A DNA stretch of 64,000 nt from Uliginosibacterium flavum (GTDB lineage Bacteria > Pseudomonadota > Gammaproteobacteria > Burkholderiales > Rhodocyclaceae), in the NCBI RefSeq assembly GCF_040566545.1, contig NZ_JBEWZI010000013.1:43726-107725 (forward strand), in the 5' to 3' direction. The position numbers were made by a program, and so were the translations under genes. Below, one piece after another: positions 60,376 through 64,000 of this stretch. Position 1 is the first letter of the stretch. Each line of letters begins with the position of its first letter. The notes under the pieces are model-generated. The model was not told the DNA's origin. It saw nothing but the letters and a program-made list of their open reading frames with translations, and ran no database searches.

Positions 60376-60828
60376 CGCATTGTCACGGAGTCTCTGCTCC
60401 ACTAATGGTCCGATGGCACACACAACATTGTGATGTGTTTCGCATATAAGCCAACTCAGATCTTTGGCAACCAAATAATACTCGAAGGCATAGCACTGAG
60501 AGATAACCTCAGAAGCAATACGTGGTGTTGTTTCGAATACAGGATAATGCGGAAGTGCGCTCTCTTCAGCAACAAACCAAACCTTTTCATTTTCGCTTGG
60601 TGCAATACTCGGAAGGTACTTCCAGCCATCACCATTGCTGAATTGAACGGAAGCTCCTGGTTCGCGAAAAGATTCCCACCACCATGCGCGATCACCTCCG
60701 GATACAAAACGGTTCAACGCTGAATTAAAAACTTCAAGGCTCTGACCGTCTGGAAGCAAGCACATTGCATCTTGCGGCAGCTTCAAGACGGCAACCGCGT
60801 TTCGGATTTCATCGACGACAGTATCCAT
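60370..60828 (-). CDS. Cassette 1: hypothetical protein
   Basis: 152 residues, no signal peptide, Trp-rich (DRAWWWESFREPGASVQF, EKVWFVAEES, LSWLICETHHN). I do not recognise the family. As the cassette next to attI it is the most recently acquired and should be the best expressed. Its stop lies in the attC. Confidence 0.72.
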   Translation of the reverse strand: MDTVVDEIRNAVAVLKLPQDAMCLLPDGQSLEVFNSALNRFVSGGDRAWWWESFREPGASVQFSNGDGWKYLPSIAPSENEKVWFVAEESALPHYPVFETTPRIASEVISQCYAFEYYLVAKDLSWLICETHHNVVCAIGPLVEQRLRDNAV

Positions 60829-60838
60829 TTTTATTGCG

Positions 60839-60905
60839 GTCTAACTATCTATTTGAACAGCAATTCTGCTGTATAACTCCGGCAACTGCTGGATAACATT
60901 CCAAC
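60839..60905 (-). other. attI recombination site
   Basis: The junction GTTAGAC (reverse strand, 60845-60839) marks the crossover between attI and cassette 1. The adjoining 60 bp towards intI would be attI; CAGCAATTCTGCTG is a small palindrome in it. The cassette promoter should lie here or within intI, but I cannot assign it. Confidence 0.7.
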
Positions 60906-60952
60906 ACTGACCGGCCGGAGAGTGGCTTGCATTTTTACTCTTGGCGACTAAG

Positions 60953-60968
60953 CTGTATTTTTATACAG
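60953..60968 (+). promoter_or_regulatory. LexA (SOS) box of intI
   Basis: CTGTATTTTTATACAG is a perfect CTG(T)N8ACAG LexA site, 14 bp before the intI start codon, overlapping the probable promoter. It implies that the integrase is induced by DNA damage, as known for other integrons. Confidence 0.85.
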
Positions 60969-60981
60969 TATTAAATAGGTC

Positions 60982-62004
60982 ATGAAAAGCAGCACGCCCG
61001 TTTTGCCACCCTTGACCAAGGTAAAAGTGCTCGATCAGCTGCGCGAGCGCATCCGCTACCTTCACTACAGTCTAAGGACTGAGAAGGTATATGTCTATTG
61101 GGTGAGGCTGTTTATCCGCTTCCATCGATTGCGCCATCCGGCGGAGATGGGCGCTACCGAGGTTGAGCAGTTTTTGAGCTGGCTTGCGTCGGAGCGGCAG
61201 TTGTCTGCGGCCACACACAAGCAGGCGCTGTCCGCCCTTCTGTTTTTCTACGGAAAGGTGCTTGGCGTAGATCTGCCTTGGCTAAATGAAATTGGCAAAC
61301 CTCGCGTAAGGCATCGCTTACCGGTTGTTTTATCGGCTGAGGAAGTCGCGCGCATCCTATGTCTGCTGGACGGTGAGCATCGCCTGTTCGCGCAGTTGCT
61401 CTACGGCACCGGCATGCGCCTGACAGAGGGTTTGCGACTGCGCGTTAAGGACATAGATTTCAGCCACAACGCGATCATCGTGCGCGAGGGTAAGGGCGGC
61501 AAGGATCGGGTGGTGATGCTGCCACAGCGTCTTATACCGAGCTTGCACGAGCAGATGGCACGGGCTCGGGTTCTGTGGGAGGCCGACCAGGCGGCGGGAA
61601 AGGGTGGGACGGAGATGCCGTACGCGTTGGAGCGCAAGTATCCGCATGCAGGCGCCTCTTGGGCCTGGTTCTGGGTGTTCCCCCAGGATGCCCTATCCCG
61701 TGATCCACGCTCCGGCATCGTGCGCCGGCATCACATGTACGACCAGACATTCCAGCGTGCTTTCAAGCGTGCCGTGCAAAGTACTGGCATCGCAAAGGCC
61801 GCCACGCCACATACCTTGCGGCATTCCTTTGCAACCTCGCTGTTGCAGTCCGGCTACGACATCCGGACCGTGCAGCAGTTGCTGGGTCACGCCGATGTAA
61901 AGACGACGATGATCTACACCCATGTGCTGAACGTCGGAGGAATGGGGGTGCGTAGTCCGATGGATGCGCTGCCAGTGCTCAGTCAGCCGGGACATGCAAC
62001 ATAG
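60982..62004 (+). CDS. intI: Integron integrase IntI
   Basis: 340-residue tyrosine recombinase. Catalytic residues are R146, H277, R280, H303 and Y312 (TGMRLTEGLRLRVKDID, TPHTLRHSFATSLLQSG, LLGHADVKTTMIYTH). The IntI-specific extra patch is present: ALERKYPHAGASWAWFWVFP at about 215-234. All catalytic residues are intact and the length is normal, so it should be functional. It is divergent from the cassette array and preceded by a LexA box. Confidence 0.97.
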   Translation: MKSSTPVLPPLTKVKVLDQLRERIRYLHYSLRTEKVYVYWVRLFIRFHRLRHPAEMGATEVEQFLSWLASERQLSAATHKQALSALLFFYGKVLGVDLPWLNEIGKPRVRHRLPVVLSAEEVARILCLLDGEHRLFAQLLYGTGMRLTEGLRLRVKDIDFSHNAIIVREGKGGKDRVVMLPQRLIPSLHEQMARARVLWEADQAAGKGGTEMPYALERKYPHAGASWAWFWVFPQDALSRDPRSGIVRRHHMYDQTFQRAFKRAVQSTGIAKAATPHTLRHSFATSLLQSGYDIRTVQQLLGHADVKTTMIYTHVLNVGGMGVRSPMDALPVLSQPGHAT

Positions 62005-62121
62005 TCCCAGTGCCGTTGAGGCGACCGCTCAGTGTTGCGCAGCGGACGTTCCTTTGGGCGACTTCGCATGGAGGCTTTGGCAGAGCAGCACGCGTAGGCT
62101 GTCTGGCTGGTTTCAAAGTGA

Positions 62122-62143
62122 AGCGGCCATCTGATTGGCCGCT
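62122..62143 (+). terminator. Hairpin downstream of intI
   Basis: AGCGGCCA-TCTGAT-TGGCCGCT; possible terminator. The rest of 62005-62262 has no gene but includes part of the GATTGTACGCATT repeat at 62165-62210. Confidence 0.5.
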
Positions 62144-62262
62144 CTGGGGGATGTGCGACTGGCAGCTCATGGCCGATTGTACGCATTCGGAATGCTCCCC
62201 GAAAGCAGCCCTTCGTTCATTGTGCCAAGAATAAGACTCCGATCAACAAAAGGAGTCATGTC

Positions 62263-62877
62263 ATGGAATCAACACTTCATCGGGAACCGTGGAACAAAGG
62301 CAAACTGATAGGACAGAAGCCTCCGCTCAAGCCCAAGGACATCTGGGCAATCCGGATCCATCTACAGAAGGAAGGTCTGGTTCGGGATCTTGCCATGTTT
62401 AACTTGGCAATCGATAGCAAGTTACGTGGTTGTGACCTCGTCAACCTGCGAGTGCGCGACATCACCCATGGTCATCAGATTCTTATGAGGGCAATGGTCG
62501 TGCAGCGAAAGACTCAACGCCCCGTACAGTTTGAGCTGACGGAACCAACCAGAGCCGCAGTGACCGCATGGATTGAGAGGGCGCATTTGCAACCCGAGCA
62601 GTATCTGTTCCGCAGTCGTCTCAGGGCATCAGAGCACGTCTCAACGCGCCAGTACGCAAGGATTGTCCATCAATGGGTAGCCGCCGTTGGGCTTGATCCG
62701 ACGGTCTATGGCACGCACACAATGCGACGAACCAAAGCAACGCTGATTTACAAACGCACGAAAAACCTGCGCGCAGTTCAGTTGTTGCTTGGGCATTCCA
62801 AGCTGGAGAGTACCGTTCGCTACCTTGGTATCGAGGTCGATGACGCCCTTGAGATTTCGGAGCAAACAGAAATCTAG
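62263..62877 (+). CDS. Catalytic-domain-only tyrosine recombinase
   Basis: 204 residues, preceded by AAAGGAG. It has R55, H152, R155, H178 and Y187 (SKLRGCDLVNLRVRDI, THTMRRTKAT, LLGHSKLESTVRYLG), the complete catalytic set, but no SAM-like N-terminal core-binding domain. Such short recombinases are often found near integrons and islands; whether this one mobilises anything is unknown. Confidence 0.88.
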   Translation: MESTLHREPWNKGKLIGQKPPLKPKDIWAIRIHLQKEGLVRDLAMFNLAIDSKLRGCDLVNLRVRDITHGHQILMRAMVVQRKTQRPVQFELTEPTRAAVTAWIERAHLQPEQYLFRSRLRASEHVSTRQYARIVHQWVAAVGLDPTVYGTHTMRRTKATLIYKRTKNLRAVQLLLGHSKLESTVRYLGIEVDDALEISEQTEI

Positions 62878-62888
62878 CCCATAAGGGT

Positions 62889-62915
62889 CAGCCGCTCGAC
62901 GAACACGAGCGGCTG
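62889..62915 (+). terminator. Terminator after the recombinase
   Basis: CAGCCGCTC-GACGAACAC-GAGCGGCTG followed by CTTTC. Confidence 0.65.
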
Positions 62916-62924
62916 CTTTCAGGA

Positions 62925-63075
62925 ACGATGCTGAATGCGTACAATCGGCCAGAAGCGGCCGGTCGACACTTCTACGAACTTGCCATTCGGATGACCGTTT
63001 CAATTCAGTTAGCCGCTCTTCACCTTGCAGGTAAAATGTGGCCCCAAGCTTGCATTCGTTCAGTGCCGATTAATA
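62925..63075. repeat. Inverted part of the GATTGTACGCATT element
   Basis: GATGCTGAATGCGTACAATCGGCC is the reverse complement of the core of copies A and B. No gene otherwise up to the lysE ribosome site. Confidence 0.5.
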
Positions 63076-63094
63076 ATTATTGCCGAGGAACATC

Positions 63095-63706
63095 ATGTCT
63101 TGGGAAGCGCTAGCCCTTGTTTTAGCCATTCACGCCGCTGCTCTTATCTCACCGGGGCCGGATTTCGCCATCGTCACGAGGTTGTCTATCGTTTCGGGGC
63201 GTCGCACGGGGCTCTGGGCTGCTGCGGGTGTTGTTGTAGCAATAGGAGTTTATGTCTTAGTTTGTGCTCTTGGATTATCCGTTGTTATTGCAGCTCTGCC
63301 GTGGCTCTCAAAAGCATTATCAGTGACCGGAGCCCTATATCTTGCATGGCTCGGCATGCAGTGTTTGCGCTCCAAGGGGGAGTTACCGGAAACCCGTTCT
63401 GAAAGTGCTGGTAGCAAAGCGTTCATCACGGGGTTCCTCACCAACCTCCTCAATCCTAAGGCCATGCTTTATTTTGGCTCCATCCTCTCTCAAGTGCTGA
63501 CACCCGACCTCAGCACAACAGATACGACAATTCTCTGGGGGCTATTGGTTGGCGAATCCTTTCTATGGTTCGGACTGGTCGCTGTTTTATTTTCATCACG
63601 TCGGGTTCTCGAATGGCTTCGTGGGCGGTTGATCTGGTTCGATCGACTTATCGGTTTGGTGCTCATAGGTTTGGCTGCCAAAGTGGCAATGTCGGCATCC
63701 CGATAA
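63095..63706 (+). CDS. LysE/RhtB-family exporter
   Basis: 203 residues with six membrane helices and the family signature HAAALISPGPDFAIVTRLSIVSGRRTGLWAA at the N-terminus, GALYLAWLGMQCLR and FLTNLLNPKAMLYFGSIL. Exports amino acids or related metabolites; the substrate is not predictable. GAGGA lies at good spacing before the ATG at 63095. Not obviously a cassette. Confidence 0.92.
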   Translation: MSWEALALVLAIHAAALISPGPDFAIVTRLSIVSGRRTGLWAAAGVVVAIGVYVLVCALGLSVVIAALPWLSKALSVTGALYLAWLGMQCLRSKGELPETRSESAGSKAFITGFLTNLLNPKAMLYFGSILSQVLTPDLSTTDTTILWGLLVGESFLWFGLVAVLFSSRRVLEWLRGRLIWFDRLIGLVLIGLAAKVAMSASR

Positions 63707-64000
63707 ATTTTCGTTATCAGGAGATCGTAGTCGCAAAAAAATTCGAGCGTTTTCTTTTTGCAAATTCAACCGCTGAGGCGCAGAAATTTGTCACGCAGCT
63801 TGCAGGGATGAAAGACTGCTCCATGGTGCGGAAGTTGCCGTTGATAGAGAACGGAGACGAATGGCTCTTGTGGGTCGGCTTGATTCTGATGCGGACAATG
63901 GAAGCAGCCAGTGGTGGCCTAGGGCATACCATTCCACACAACTCATAACGCATAAATCGCCTTCAGCTTCTCAGCCCCTCTGGCGAAGCTGCTGACTCGG
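63707..64000. other. Terminal noncoding stretch with repeat fragment
   Basis: No convincing gene. GGTCGGCTTGATTCTGATGCGGACAATGG (63867-63895, described in two parts: GGTCGGCTTGATTCTGATGC and GGACAATGG) is the reverse of a segment in repeat copy B. Confidence 0.45.

Larger units (their letters stand above)
57174..60845 (-). mobile_element. Integron cassette array, seven cassettes
   Basis: Seven units, each one minus-strand gene plus an attC, reading away from intI as in known integrons. In six of seven, the junction heptamer at the cassette start is the exact complement of the first box of its own attC (for example GTTGGGC/GCCCAAC for the sixth); the third differs by one base. attC lengths run from 63 to 99 bp and fall into several types. 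Confidence 0.92.

Noticed and set aside
63717..63953. 78-codon open frame on the minus strand
   Set aside because: Overlaps a fragment of the noncoding repeat element; no ribosome site and no protein-like pattern.

Overview
The window looks like a chromosome segment of a GC-rich betaproteobacterium, most likely near the Rhodocyclales. That placement is my inference, from a class I polyhydroxyalkanoate (PHA) operon with phaR, the divergent rluD/bamD pair, lysC followed by tRNA-Ser and tRNA-Arg, TRAP transport, an N-type ATPase and abundant c-di-GMP proteins. I ran no database search; family calls rest on motifs I could read.

Core region, 1 to about 51.8 kb. It opens with the N-terminal part of a MshE/PilB-like secretion ATPase, then a five-gene tRNA cluster (Ala, Glu, Asp, Glu, Asp) made partly by tandem duplication. 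Next come an FAD oxidase, rimO, the PHA block phaC-phaB-phaB-phaR, rluD/bamD, a PAS-GGDEF-EAL protein, panC, and an overlapping three-gene cluster (GT2-like membrane protein, bactofilin-like protein, polytopic membrane protein). At 21.9-27.1 kb lies a sensory module: a chemoreceptor with a periplasmic haem motif, a CheX-like phosphatase, a CheY, an Hpt kinase without a CheW domain, and the remnant of a second receiver. At 27.3-32.1 kb a TRAP transporter adjoins oligogalacturonate lyase. After dsbB, lysC, queD and several tRNAs come a DUF4832-like protein, a P-type ATPase carrying the Na,K-ATPase ion-site residues, cbpAM, a complete N-type F-ATPase operon lacking atpR, cfa and a RIO kinase.

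Two features stand apart within the core. Many intergenic spaces carry a dispersed palindromic repeat (CTGAAGAGCCGC...GCGGCTCTTCAGG type). At 18.6-19.6 kb I read two integron gene cassettes with their own attC sites but no integrase nearby; one encodes a protein with a HEPN-type motif.

Accessory region, 51.8 kb to the end. It starts at a tRNA-Leu gene cut in the anticodon stem, the usual scar of a tRNA-targeting element. It contains an AlpA-like regulator, a GC-rich hairpin-rich stretch with a perfect 19-bp inverted repeat, a mobilisation/relaxation-like protein, and a striking array of three 207-bp tandem units carrying palindromes of the type TTTCGTAACGCGTTACGAAA next to a small basic protein. 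An integron follows: intI (plus strand, with a perfect LexA box), attI, and seven cassettes on the minus strand, each with an attC and each of unknown function. A catalytic-domain-only tyrosine recombinase and a LysE exporter close the window. The host repeat family seems absent here, and the other island end should lie beyond 64 kb.
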